From NCBI GenBank assembly GCA_002162685.1, contig MAAQ01000012.1:124001-188000 (forward strand): a DNA stretch of 64,000 bases, written 5' to 3'. The DNA is from Flavobacteriales bacterium 33_180_T64. GTDB lineage: Bacteria > Bacteroidota > Bacteroidia > Flavobacteriales > Flavobacteriaceae. Shown here piece by piece: positions 24,520 through 32,985 of this stretch (the first letter of the stretch is position 1; each line of letters starts with the position of its first letter). The translations under genes were made by a program, and so were the position numbers. The notes under the pieces are model-generated. The model searched no databases, was not told the DNA's origin, and saw only the letters and a program-made list of their open reading frames with translations.

Positions 24520-24972
24520 ATGAATTTTATTACCAAATTAAAAGCGACCTTCGGAAATCCTAAAGCAATGGAAAAATTGCATGTAGATGATCATACTGAA
24601 GCCATAATAAATGATATTGAACATCAACCTTTTGCTATTTCTGAACAGAATGTATTATATGCAGGATTAAATGAACTTGGAGGGTATTATTTTTTTCAAA
24701 CAGTTGTAGTAGGCTCATTTCATATTAAAACAGTAAAAGGCGCCCAACTAAGAATTATTGGTCATGATTTTGAATTACATCTAGATTCTGATATGGTCGA
24801 GTTAGAATCTGATCATTCAAACGTATCAAACCGAAGTATTTCTAAAATAGATTTTCAAATTGAAGAAACAGATGCAGCTAAAGTTAATAAAGCGAACATT
24901 AAAACGTTAGCTTTAAATTGCAAAAAACAAGAAATCACATTTTCTATTATAGATAGTGATGAAGAAGAATAA
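24520..24972 (+). CDS. Small acidic cytoplasmic protein of unknown function
   Basis: 150 residues from ATG 24520 (MNFITKLKATFGNPKAMEKL). The open frame extends back to a TTG at 24382, but this overlaps the isomerase gene and the promoter at 24471-24502. No signal peptide is present. A LNELGGYYFFQTVVVGSF segment is followed by a beta-rich region (GAQLRIIGHDFELHLDSDMVELE) and an acidic end (DSDEEE). I do not recognise a named family. It converges with the MarR gene, 12 bp apart. Confidence 0.7.
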   Translation: MNFITKLKATFGNPKAMEKLHVDDHTEAIINDIEHQPFAISEQNVLYAGLNELGGYYFFQTVVVGSFHIKTVKGAQLRIIGHDFELHLDSDMVELESDHSNVSNRSISKIDFQIEETDAAKVNKANIKTLALNCKKQEITFSIIDSDEEE

Positions 24973-24984
24973 AATTTTACTATT

Positions 24985-25599
24985 TCAACTCATAGTTTTT
25001 CCTTCAAACTCAGGGCAATCTAATCTTATGTCTTTATTCACCAATTCTTTTTCTAATAAATTACAATAATCCGAAGTTGCATTTTTTTGATGAAATTTAC
25101 ACCCAAAGCACGTTCGTTGCACCATTAAAACACCTGCTTTATTAAGCTTATATATTAGCGCACTTAAAGTATTAAACAAACCTTCTAAGTCAGATTGATT
25201 AATCGTATCTATTTGTGTTTTAAGTGGATTTGCAAAGTCATGAATTTCTGAAACGATCTTTTTTCCTAAATGAGATAATTGAATATTATATCTTCGATTA
25301 TCAGCAGATGAAAAGGTTTTAACAATCAGTTCCTTCTTATACAGAATTTTAATGGCATCACTAACTGTTGGTTTTGTGACATTAAACTCTTTAGCCAAAT
25401 GACTTACATTGCATAACTCTTCTTTATGAAACGTAATAAACACTAAAATTTGAATTTGAATTGGACTCAAGCCTACCAACTTCGATTTTTCCCATAATAA
25501 AACCTTAAACACTTCTGAGATACGTTCGAGACCAGTAACAATTTTACTTGAAAGATTTTTCTGTTGCTCACTTGGATTAAAAATACTTTTATCAATCAT
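24985..25599 (-). CDS. MarR-family regulator with a four-cysteine C-terminal motif
   Basis: 204 residues from ATG 25599 (MIDKSIFNPSEQQ); an in-frame TTG at 25614 is less likely. A winged-helix domain lies at about 45-110 (VSHLAKEFNVTKPTVSDAIKIL, then the KTFSSADNRRYNIQLSHLG wing). The C-terminal tail adds CFGCKFHQ, DYCNLL and LDCPEF, that is CxxC plus two further Cys and a His, able to bind a metal or Fe-S cluster or to sense thiols. Its promoter carries the same operator as two promoters of the neighbouring operon, so it probably represses itself and those genes. Confidence 0.85.
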   Translation of the reverse strand: MIDKSIFNPSEQQKNLSSKIVTGLERISEVFKVLLWEKSKLVGLSPIQIQILVFITFHKEELCNVSHLAKEFNVTKPTVSDAIKILYKKELIVKTFSSADNRRYNIQLSHLGKKIVSEIHDFANPLKTQIDTINQSDLEGLFNTLSALIYKLNKAGVLMVQRTCFGCKFHQKNATSDYCNLLEKELVNKDIRLDCPEFEGKTMS

Positions 25600-25604
25600 A
25601 AAAA

Positions 25605-25632
25605 TGCCTGCCAAGAATTAGTTTGACAGGCA
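25605..25632. repeat. Inverted repeat in the MarR gene leader
   Basis: TGCCTG (25605-25610) and CAGGCA (25627-25632) flank an imperfect continuation (CAA with TTG). It spans the expected transcription start of the MarR gene and could be a second binding site or an mRNA hairpin. Confidence 0.4.
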
Positions 25633-25648
25633 AAGTTAGTCATCCTAA
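25631..25648 (-). promoter_or_regulatory. MarR gene promoter with overlapping operator
   Basis: On the minus strand TAACTTTG (25638-25631) is an exact -7 box, and TTAGGATGACTAA (25648-25636) overlaps it. The 13-mer matches the operators at 26681-26693 and 26981-26993 at most positions. Repressor binding here would block RNA polymerase directly. Confidence 0.6.
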
Positions 25649-25653
25649 TTAAA

Positions 25654-25917
25654 TTAATTGCAATTTTCTATTTCCAGAATAAAATAACCTGCATTACTGA
25701 TTTGCGTTTCTATCGCTTTAGTCGCTTGTTCCATATGACAAAGACGACATTCCTTTGTCGTTATTATTGCATTGGTAATAGATTTAGCTTCTAAATATGT
25801 TTTTCCAAAGTTAAATATGATATTTTCATTTGTTAAATCACTTGGTACAATAATGTCAAAATGCATCACATTTCCATCATCGCGCTTTACGTATGTATCC
25901 CAAACAGAAACTTTCAT
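25654..25917 (-). CDS. DUF2024 family protein
   Basis: 87 residues that start MKVSVWDTYVKRDDG and continue MHFDIIVPSD, the DUF2024 hallmark. A CRLCHMEQA motif (CxxCH, residues about 59-63) and a final Cys could bind metal. It begins 1 bp after the stop of the exported protein gene, so the two are translated from one message. Its function is not established; the thioredoxin-like and Cys-rich MarR neighbours suggest thiol or metal stress. Confidence 0.85.
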   Translation of the reverse strand: MKVSVWDTYVKRDDGNVMHFDIIVPSDLTNENIIFNFGKTYLEAKSITNAIITTKECRLCHMEQATKAIETQISNAGYFILEIENCN

Positions 25918-25918
25918 A

Positions 25919-26644
25919 CTATTGTTTTACTTTATATGGTAATGATAGATTCCCACTTGCTATACTAAATACATCATAAACCCCTAACATTGGTAAATTA
26001 TCTTTACTCGTATTAACTTTCATAAATACAGCAACACCATCATAATTAAAATTAGTTTTATTATTAATTCTATAATCTGGCACTACAACTTTAATTGTAG
26101 TATTACTTGTTGTCACTGGATAACCAGGAGAATCCATATACATAGGCATTCCTGGGTTTGTTGGTGGCAAAATAACTGTTTGATCCATTTTTTTAAACTG
26201 TTTCACAGATAAACCGCCTTTAACTCTCTTATCCTCATGTAGTACAACCCAATGCGGATGCCAAACCACACCATCATTATCAAAAACAGTATCGCTATTT
26301 TCATCCCATAAAGGTGTATCATCAAAATCTGGATGAGAGGTTAAAGCAAGAGCTACAATCCCTTTCGTTTGATTAAAACCAACATCTGTTGGTTTTAAAC
26401 TTGTTGGAAACACATACCCCAAAACTGGAGCTCCATCTAATTGCCCTACTTTAATTGGTGTTGTTTTACCTGCTTTACCTTCTACAGTTATTTCCCAAAT
26501 GGTAATCCCAAAATCTGCTTTGTGTCTTACATTGACCTCCCTAATATTAAAATCTTCACTATTATAAGGGTTCTCTTCTTGAGCACAAGACAAATTTGTA
26601 CCGAATATAAATACAGTTGCTAGTAATAAAATTATTATTCTCAT
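25919..26644 (-). CDS. Exported protein of unknown function in the MarR-linked operon
   Basis: 241 residues with a signal sequence (MRIIILLLATVFIFGTNLSC) whose Cys20 in NLSCAQ could be lipidated or may simply precede a signal peptidase I site. The mature chain has a GKTTPIKVGQLDGAPVLGYVFPTSL region and WHPHWVVLHEDKR, with two His near residue 130 that could bind metal. I do not recognise the family. A putative MarR operator lies 37 bp upstream of its ATG, and DUF2024 follows directly. Confidence 0.75.
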   Translation of the reverse strand: MRIIILLLATVFIFGTNLSCAQEENPYNSEDFNIREVNVRHKADFGITIWEITVEGKAGKTTPIKVGQLDGAPVLGYVFPTSLKPTDVGFNQTKGIVALALTSHPDFDDTPLWDENSDTVFDNDGVVWHPHWVVLHEDKRVKGGLSVKQFKKMDQTVILPPTNPGMPMYMDSPGYPVTTSNTTIKVVVPDYRINNKTNFNYDGVAVFMKVNTSKDNLPMLGVYDVFSIASGNLSLPYKVKQ

Positions 26645-26680
26645 TTTATGTTGTTTTTAAGTAATTTGAATTATTTTAAA

Positions 26681-26693
26681 TTAGGAATCCTAA
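26681..26693. promoter_or_regulatory. MarR-type operator upstream of the exported-protein/DUF2024 operon
   Basis: TTAGGAATCCTAA is a perfect 13-bp palindrome, 37 bp before the ATG at 26644. With its flank it matches the site at 26981-26993 at 17 of 20 positions. Confidence 0.6.
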
Positions 26694-26703
26694 CTATTAA
26701 AAA

Positions 26704-26937
26704 TTAACCTTTTAAGTCTGCTATTGAAGCTCCAAAATTAATATGTAAAGTATTACCGTTTGGAGTTACCAAAGCGGGAACAGATTCAACACCTGCTTGT
26801 TCTGCTTCAAGAATTTTTGATTTATTTATGCCAATATTAACAATCTCAACATGGTCTGCTCCAATTAGATTAATAATGTCATGCTCTACACTAACGCAAA
26901 CCGAACAGCCAGCGTGATAAAAAATTGATTTACTCAT
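26704..26937 (-). CDS. Small thioredoxin/glutaredoxin-like protein
   Basis: 77 residues. A beta-strand leads to the redox motif GCSVC (C11, C14; CxxC), and VPALVTPNG supplies the cis-proline loop of the thioredoxin fold. It lacks a signal peptide, so it acts in the cytoplasm, probably on disulfides or as a thiol carrier. Its promoter has an exact -7 box with a MarR-type operator between the boxes. It lies upstream of the exported protein gene, separated by that gene's own operator. Confidence 0.85.
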   Translation of the reverse strand: MSKSIFYHAGCSVCVSVEHDIINLIGADHVEIVNIGINKSKILEAEQAGVESVPALVTPNGNTLHINFGASIADLKG

Positions 26938-26971
26938 TTTATTAAATTTAAATTATTGCATTATTGCGACA

Positions 26972-26993
26972 CAAATATAGTAAGGAATCCTAA
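26972..26993 (-). promoter_or_regulatory. Promoter and MarR-type operator of the thioredoxin-like gene
   Basis: On the minus strand TATATTTG (26979-26972) is an exact -7 box, and TTAGGATTCCTTA (26993-26981) sits directly upstream in the spacer. A repressor here would prevent promoter binding. The ATG follows 34 bp after the -7 box. Confidence 0.65.
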
Positions 26994-27057
26994 CTATAAA
27001 GATTATTTAACATTATTTTTTAATTAGTGCTAAAATGGCTCTGTAAAAAACTAGAAA

Positions 27058-29259
27058 TTAATTTGCTACCTCACTAATAAATTTAATACGGTATAAGCGA
27101 AGTTCTTCATCATCATAATCACCATCAAATTCTTCGATAGCCACATCTATTTTATCGGTATCAGCTTCCATAAAATAATCATGAATTTCTTCTTGCTGAT
27201 CTTCATCTAAAACATCATCTAGCCAGTAATTGATATTCAGCTTTGTCCCAGAAAAAACAATAACTTCCATTTCTTTAATAAAATCTGACATTGACATTCC
27301 TTTCGAAGATGCGATATCTGTTAATGGCAATTTACGATCTACATTTTGAATGATATACAACTTAATTGCTGAGTTTGATCCTGTACTTTTAACAACAAAA
27401 TCATCTGGTCTTAAAATATCATTATCTTCTACATATTGAAATATTAAATCGACAAAATCTGGTCCATATTTTTTTGCCTTTCCATCGCCAACACCATGAA
27501 CATTACTTAATTCTTCAATAGAAATTGGATATTTCAGCGCCATATCTTCTAATGAAGGATCTTGAAAAATCACAAAAGGAGGAACACCTATTTTTTTAGC
27601 GTTTCGTTTTCGTAAATCTTTAAGCATTTTCATCAACGCTTCATCTGCAACAGCACCACCACCTTTAGCAGCAGTTATAATACCATCATCTCTTTCTTCA
27701 TCAAAAACATGATCTTCTGTCATCATAAATGACTCTGGTGATTTTATAAATGCTCTACCTTCATTTGACAATCGCAAAACACCATAGGTTTCGATATCTT
27801 TTTTAAGGAAACCAGCAACTAATACCTGACGTATTAATGCCATCCAATAGCGTTTATCTTGTGCATCTCCAATTCCAAAAAACGGTTGCCCATCTGTTTT
27901 ATGAGAAGAAATTAAGGCATTAGTTACACCAATTAAGACTTGCACTAAGTCTTTAGATTTATATTTTTCGTTAGTTTTATCAACTGTTTCTAACAAAATG
28001 GTGACCTCATCTTTAGCTTCGTTTTGCTTTTTTGGATTTCGTACATTATCGTCCATGTCACCTCCTTCTCCAGTAGCATTATCAAATTCTTCTCCAAAAT
28101 AATGAAGAATAAACTTTCGTCTTGACACCGAAGTTTCGGCAAAGGCAACAACTTCTTGTAATAATGCTTGACCAATTTCTTGTTCGGCAACTGGCTTACC
28201 AGACATAAATTTCTCCAATTTCTCTATGTCTTTATAAGCATAATATGCTAAACAATGTCCTTCTCCTCCATCACGACCAGCGCGGCCAGTTTCTTGATAA
28301 TAACTTTCAATACTTTTTGGAATATCATGATGTATCACAAAGCGCACATCTGGTTTATCAATTCCCATCCCAAAGGCAATTGTCGCAACAACAACATCAC
28401 AGTCCTCCATTAAGAACATATCTTGGTGTTTGACTCTCGTCTTGGGATCTAATCCTGCATGATAAGGAACAGCTTTTACGCCATTAACTTGTAATACCTG
28501 TGCTAATTCTTCAACACGTTTTCGGCTTAAACAGTAGACAATACCAGATTTACCTTCATTCTTTTTTACGAAACGAATGATATCGGCATCTACTGTTTTA
28601 GTTTTTGGTCGTATTTCATAATAGAGATTTGGTCTATTAAAAGATGCTTTAAAGGTTTTTGCTTTTGTAATATCTAAACTCTTCAAAATATCTTCTTGTA
28701 CTTTCGGCGTTGCTGTTGCTGTTAACCCTATAATAGGAATATTATCACCAATACGTTTTATAATATGCCGAAGATTTCTATATTCTGGTCTAAAGTCATG
28801 TCCCCATTCACTAATACAATGCGCTTCATCGACAGCCATAAATGAAATCGTAACAGACCTCAAAAATTCGACATGTTCCTCTTTCGTTAAAGATTCTGGA
28901 GCGACATACAACAATTTTGTAACGCCATTAACAATATCTTCCTTGACACGTTTTACCTCTGTTTTATTAAGTGAAGAGTTTAAAACATGAGCAACACCTT
29001 CTACATTTGAGACACCTCGAATTGCATCAACTTGATTTTTCATCAATGCGATTAATGGTGAAACGATAATTGCTGTGCCCTCTTTTATTAGAGCAGGAAG
29101 CTGGTAACATAAAGATTTCCCGCCTCCTGTAGGCATAATAACGAATACATCTTCACTTGCAACAACACTTTCAATGACGCTTTCTTGAAGCCCTTTAAAT
29201 TTTGTAAAACCGAAGTATTGCTTAAGCGCAGAATGTATATCAATTTCTTCTATACTCAT
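27058..29259 (-). CDS. recQ: ATP-dependent DNA helicase RecQ
   Basis: 733 residues. Superfamily 2 motifs are in order: MPTGGGKSLCYQLP (Walker A, residues 42-55), DEAHCISEWGHDFRP (DEAH at 144-147), GLTATAT, YCLSRKRVEELA, and ETGRAGRDG (motif VI). The RQC region follows and an HRDC-like segment (ELSNVHGVGDGKAKKYG) lies near residue 590. The C-terminal 100 residues are acidic. RecQ unwinds DNA 3'-5' in recombination and fork repair. It is divergent from the kdsD-type gene. Confidence 0.95.
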   Translation of the reverse strand: MSIEEIDIHSALKQYFGFTKFKGLQESVIESVVASEDVFVIMPTGGGKSLCYQLPALIKEGTAIIVSPLIALMKNQVDAIRGVSNVEGVAHVLNSSLNKTEVKRVKEDIVNGVTKLLYVAPESLTKEEHVEFLRSVTISFMAVDEAHCISEWGHDFRPEYRNLRHIIKRIGDNIPIIGLTATATPKVQEDILKSLDITKAKTFKASFNRPNLYYEIRPKTKTVDADIIRFVKKNEGKSGIVYCLSRKRVEELAQVLQVNGVKAVPYHAGLDPKTRVKHQDMFLMEDCDVVVATIAFGMGIDKPDVRFVIHHDIPKSIESYYQETGRAGRDGGEGHCLAYYAYKDIEKLEKFMSGKPVAEQEIGQALLQEVVAFAETSVSRRKFILHYFGEEFDNATGEGGDMDDNVRNPKKQNEAKDEVTILLETVDKTNEKYKSKDLVQVLIGVTNALISSHKTDGQPFFGIGDAQDKRYWMALIRQVLVAGFLKKDIETYGVLRLSNEGRAFIKSPESFMMTEDHVFDEERDDGIITAAKGGGAVADEALMKMLKDLRKRNAKKIGVPPFVIFQDPSLEDMALKYPISIEELSNVHGVGDGKAKKYGPDFVDLIFQYVEDNDILRPDDFVVKSTGSNSAIKLYIIQNVDRKLPLTDIASSKGMSMSDFIKEMEVIVFSGTKLNINYWLDDVLDEDQQEEIHDYFMEADTDKIDVAIEEFDGDYDDEELRLYRIKFISEVAN

Positions 29260-29345
29260 TAATCCCTATTGGTATTTTTGATACATTTGCATAAGACTAA
29301 AGATAACAATTTCTTTACACCCGTCAAACTCAAAAAAAAATAATT

Positions 29346-30311
29346 TTGAACAATATTCAATCTATATTAAAAACCGCTAGGAAGACCATTGATTTAGAGC
29401 GAGATGCCATCGCAAATTTGAACAATTTATTAACTGATGATTTTGCCAAAGCAATTTCATTAATATACAATTCAAAAGGTCGTGTAATTATTACTGGTAT
29501 AGGAAAAAGTGCCATCATTGCAAATAAAATTGTCGCAACACTAAATTCTACTGGAACACCTTCTGTTTTTATGCATGCTGCAGATGCTATTCATGGTGAT
29601 TTAGGTTTAATTTTAGAAGATGATGTCGTGATTTGCATTTCTAAAAGCGGAAATACTCCAGAGATAAAAGTATTAGTCCCTTTAATTAAAAATGCTAATA
29701 ATACGATGATAGCTATTACTGGCAATGATAAATCATTTTTAGCTCAGCAAGCTGACTTTATCCTGAATACTTATGTTGAACAAGAAGCTTGTCCTAATAA
29801 TCTAGCACCAACCACAAGTACGACTGCTCAATTAGTAATTGGAGATGCATTAGCTGTTTGTTTATTAGAACTAAGAGGTTTTTCAAGTAAAGATTTTGCA
29901 AAATATCATCCTGGAGGTGCATTAGGAAAACGTTTATATTTAAGGGTTAGTGATTTATCATCACTTAATCAGAAACCTAAAGTAGACCTAAATACAACAG
30001 TAAAAGATGTGATTGTTGAAATTTCTGAAAAAATGTTAGGTGTTACAGCTGTTGTTGATCATAATAAAATTGCCGGTATTATTACTGATGGAGATTTAAG
30101 ACGTATGTTAACAAAAAGTGATGAGTTTATTCATTTTACAGCTAAAGATATTATGAGTGGTAATCCAAAACGTATTGATGAAGATGCCATGGCAATTGAT
30201 GCTATGGAACTTATGGAGACACATGAAATCTCACAGTTACTTGTTGAAAAAAACGGAGAATATGCAGGTGTCATACACCTTCATGATTTAATAAAAGAAG
30301 GCATTATATAA
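29346..30311 (+). CDS. kdsD: D-arabinose-5-phosphate isomerase (KpsF/GutQ/KdsD type)
   Basis: 321 residues starting at a TTG; the next in-frame ATG lies deep in the SIS domain, so TTG is the probable start. The SIS sugar isomerase domain (about 30-180) has GIGKSAIIANKIVATLNSTGTPS and CISKSGNTPE, followed by two CBS domains (about 205-321; GVTAVVDHNKIAGIITDGDLRR, SQLLVEKNGEYAGVIHLHDL). It interconverts ribulose-5-P and arabinose-5-P for Kdo synthesis. It overlaps tatC by 1 bp. Confidence 0.92.
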   Translation: MNNIQSILKTARKTIDLERDAIANLNNLLTDDFAKAISLIYNSKGRVIITGIGKSAIIANKIVATLNSTGTPSVFMHAADAIHGDLGLILEDDVVICISKSGNTPEIKVLVPLIKNANNTMIAITGNDKSFLAQQADFILNTYVEQEACPNNLAPTTSTTAQLVIGDALAVCLLELRGFSSKDFAKYHPGGALGKRLYLRVSDLSSLNQKPKVDLNTTVKDVIVEISEKMLGVTAVVDHNKIAGIITDGDLRRMLTKSDEFIHFTAKDIMSGNPKRIDEDAMAIDAMELMETHEISQLLVEKNGEYAGVIHLHDLIKEGII

Positions 30312-31138
30312 TGACAAAAAAGAACACCAATGAGATGTCGTTTCTCGATCATCTAGAAGATTTAAGATGGCATTTAATTAGGATTACACTTTCTATATTG
30401 ATTTGCGCTTCTGTTGCGTTCATTTTTAGTAAAGCGCTTTTTAAACATATCATATTTGCGCCTAAAAGTATGGATTTTCCAACCTATAAATGGTTGTGTA
30501 AAGTTTCAGAATTAATAGGAATTAATGATACGACATTTTGTGCTACTGAATTTCCTTTCATAATTCAAAGTAGAGAAATGTCTGCGCAATTTTCAGCAGA
30601 TATATGGACCTCTATTTATGCAGGTTTTGTTATTGCTTTTCCATATGTAATTTACCAATTTTGGAGCTTTATTAGTCCAGGAATGCGCAGTAACGAGCGT
30701 AAACATTCTAGAGGTTTTATTATTGTAATGTCACTTCTATTCTTTTTAGGAGTTCTTTTCGGTTATTACATAGTAACTCCTTTATCTATAAATTTTTTAG
30801 CAAACTATAGTATAAGCCCAGAAATTTCAAATGAGTTTGATATTAGTTCCTATATTGCTTTAATAAGATCATCTGCTTTAGCTTCTGGTTTCGTATTTGA
30901 ACTGCCTATTGTTATTTACTTTTTAACAAAAATAGGGCTGGTTACGCCTCAAATTATGAGGAAATATCGAAAATTCGCATTAGTTATTGTGTTGATTCTA
31001 TCTGCAATAATTACCCCTCCAGATTTAGCCAGTCAAGTGATTGTTGCTATTCCTATATTAATTTTATACCAAGTGAGTATCTATATATCTAAAGTGGTTG
31101 TGAAAAACCAAAATAAAAAACAAAAAGCTAATGTCTGA
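30311..31138 (+). CDS. tatC: Sec-independent protein translocase TatC
   Basis: 275 residues with the TatC opening MSFLDHLEDLRWHLIR, six membrane spans, and the FWSFISPGMRSNERK loop. It forms the signal-recognition core of the twin-arginine translocase. The first periplasmic loop (about 48-90, with two Cys) is longer than in Escherichia coli, as usual in Bacteroidota. The ATG overlaps the kdsD stop (TAATG), and its end overlaps the next gene by 8 bp, so the genes are translationally linked. tatA is not in the window. Confidence 0.95.
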   Translation: MTKKNTNEMSFLDHLEDLRWHLIRITLSILICASVAFIFSKALFKHIIFAPKSMDFPTYKWLCKVSELIGINDTTFCATEFPFIIQSREMSAQFSADIWTSIYAGFVIAFPYVIYQFWSFISPGMRSNERKHSRGFIIVMSLLFFLGVLFGYYIVTPLSINFLANYSISPEISNEFDISSYIALIRSSALASGFVFELPIVIYFLTKIGLVTPQIMRKYRKFALVIVLILSAIITPPDLASQVIVAIPILILYQVSIYISKVVVKNQNKKQKANV

Positions 31139-31490
31139 TATCGTTACTGAATTTAACACGTATCGTTCAAAAATGAATGATGCTATTCTTGCTGACAATA
31201 ATAAAATAATCAAACGCATATTTAATCTTGACACCAATGCCTTTGCAGAAGGTGCGCTAGATAAAAAAACTAAAGAGCTTTTAGGTTTAGTAGCGTCTAC
31301 TGTTTTAAGATGTGATGATTGTATCAAATACCATCTAGAATCTAGCCATAAAGAAGGTTTAAAAAAAGAAGAAGTTGTAGAAGCCTTAAGTATTGCTACT
31401 TTAGTTGGTGGCACCATTGTAATTCCGCATTTACGAAAAGCGTATGAATACTGGGATGCTATAGAAAATCAAGAATCTACTGACCGTTAA
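31131..31490 (+). CDS. Carboxymuconolactone decarboxylase/AhpD-like protein
   Basis: 119 residues with the AhpD-fold core LLGLVASTVLRCDDCIKYHL: C61 and C64 form the redox pair and H68 completes the CxxCxxxH motif. EEVVEALSIATLVGGTIVIPHLRKA is the typical following helix. Members act as peroxidatic thiol proteins or decarboxylases; the CxxC motif favours a redox role. It overlaps tatC by 8 bp. Confidence 0.88.
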   Translation: MSDIVTEFNTYRSKMNDAILADNNKIIKRIFNLDTNAFAEGALDKKTKELLGLVASTVLRCDDCIKYHLESSHKEGLKKEEVVEALSIATLVGGTIVIPHLRKAYEYWDAIENQESTDR

Positions 31491-31554
31491 ACTTTTAATA
31501 AACTAAAAAACAAGTCGTTTTGAATTTGTTATTTTAGCGTTTATTATCTCATAT

Positions 31555-32298
31555 ATGAAGACACTTAGAGCCGAAAATTTAATGAAGTCCTATAACGGAC
31601 GAAAAGTAGTTAAAGATGTTTCCCTTGAAGTAAAACAAGGAGAAATTGTAGGATTACTTGGACCAAATGGTGCTGGTAAAACCACATCTTTCTATATGAT
31701 TGTTGGGCTTATAAAACCTAATGGTGGCACTATTTTTCTTGAAGGAACAGACATTACTAATTACCCAATGTATAAGCGTGCCCAAAACGGTATTGGGTAT
31801 TTGGCACAAGAAGCTTCTGTATTTAGAAAATTAAGTATTGAAGACAATATCTTAAGTGTATTACAAATGACGAAACTTAGCAAGAAAGAACAACAAGACA
31901 AGATGGAGTCTTTAATTGATGAGTTTAGCTTAGGACATATTAGAAAAAATAGAGGTGATTTATTATCTGGTGGTGAACGTCGCCGTACCGAAATTGCTCG
32001 TGCTTTAGCTACAGATCCAGATTTTATTTTACTTGATGAACCTTTTGCAGGAGTAGATCCAGTAGCGGTTGAAGATATTCAACGTATTATCGCACAATTA
32101 ACCAAAAAGAATATTGGAATCCTTATTACAGATCACAATGTCCAAGAAACTTTAGCCATTACCGATAGAACTTATTTAATGTTTGAAGGAAGTATTCTAA
32201 AAGCTGGTAAACCTGAAGAATTGGCTAGTGACGAAATGGTACGTAAAGTATATTTAGGACAAAATTTTGAGTTACGTAAGAAGAAGCTAGAATTCTAG
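31555..32298 (+). CDS. lptB: LPS export ABC transporter ATP-binding protein
   Basis: 247 residues: Walker [10 protein letters not shown] (36-44), Q-loop near YLAQEAS, signature LSGGERRR (137-144), Walker B ILLDEP (158-163) and the D-loop AGVDP. The LptB hallmark [17 protein letters not shown] is present, with the [10 protein letters not shown] switch region. LptB powers the Lpt bridge that moves lipopolysaccharide to the outer membrane. It is preceded by 64 bp that may contain its own promoter. kdsD and lptB in one cluster fits LPS biogenesis. Confidence 0.95.
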   Translation: MKTLRAENLMKSYNGRKVVKDVSLEVKQGEIVGLLGPNGAGKTTSFYMIVGLIKPNGGTIFLEGTDITNYPMYKRAQNGIGYLAQEASVFRKLSIEDNILSVLQMTKLSKKEQQDKMESLIDEFSLGHIRKNRGDLLSGGERRRTEIARALATDPDFILLDEPFAGVDPVAVEDIQRIIAQLTKKNIGILITDHNVQETLAITDRTYLMFEGSILKAGKPEELASDEMVRKVYLGQNFELRKKKLEF

Positions 32299-32370
32299 GC
32301 ACCAAGCAAGTATCATTTGATTATTTTTACTAGCTATATCTGTTTTTATTAAAAGACTTAAAGTTTAGCA

Positions 32371-32967
32371 TTACCCTCTACGCCTCTCCAATAATACCAT
32401 CATCATAAATCCTAAAATAATACGCTCTGCATCATCATTATCCATTGGTTTTAACTTAGAGAGTTTAAATTTTCTTCCGAAGAAAGAAGGCTCTTTTTTA
32501 AGCTGAACCACTGCTTGATTATTTAGATCTGTAACTGTATAACTTGGATTAAATAAATACCCCGTAAATCCACCAAGAATTGGGATATTTCCTAAAATAC
32601 CGTCTAAAACCTTTACCCAAGCGTTATCTTCTCGTATATGATATTGTAGTTTTTGGTGCTGATCTATAAGTTCATAATGTGCTTTCCATATAGAAACCCA
32701 ACCTTTTCTTGCTATTTTACCTATCTCTTTACCTTTAGCATCTTTAAAATTATAAGCCGCAGAAAAATCGATCCATTTGTCAGCACGAATACTATGTGTT
32801 AAATTACTTTTAGATTCATTATCATAAATACTAATATCTTCTTTGAGTTTAAACATCTTTTGTCTCACATAAGCTACAGTTTTACCATTGGCATCTTTAG
32901 CTAAAAAATCATTAGATAATGTGGTTACATTAAATGTAAAATCGATTGGGAATTGTATCTCTTTCAT
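32371..32967 (-). CDS. LURP-one/tubby-like (scramblase-fold) family protein
   Basis: 198 residues without a signal peptide. Beta-strand-rich with repeated short strands (NDFLAKDANGKTVAYVRQKMFKLKEDISIYD; AAYNFKDAKGKEIGKIARKGW), fitting the LURP-one-related/tubby C-terminal fold. A hydrophobic C-terminal helix (ERIILGFMMMVLLERR) suggests a membrane contact. Function is unknown. It is on the opposite strand to lptB, with convergent ends. Confidence 0.7.
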   Translation of the reverse strand: MKEIQFPIDFTFNVTTLSNDFLAKDANGKTVAYVRQKMFKLKEDISIYDNESKSNLTHSIRADKWIDFSAAYNFKDAKGKEIGKIARKGWVSIWKAHYELIDQHQKLQYHIREDNAWVKVLDGILGNIPILGGFTGYLFNPSYTVTDLNNQAVVQLKKEPSFFGRKFKLSKLKPMDNDDAERIILGFMMMVLLERRRG

Positions 32968-32985
32968 AAATTGGTTTGAGTAATT

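Noticed and set aside
31064-31417. Open frame antisense to the tatC end and the AhpD-like gene
   Set aside because: It lies fully opposite two well-supported overlapping genes and its protein has no recognisable features; it is a shadow frame.
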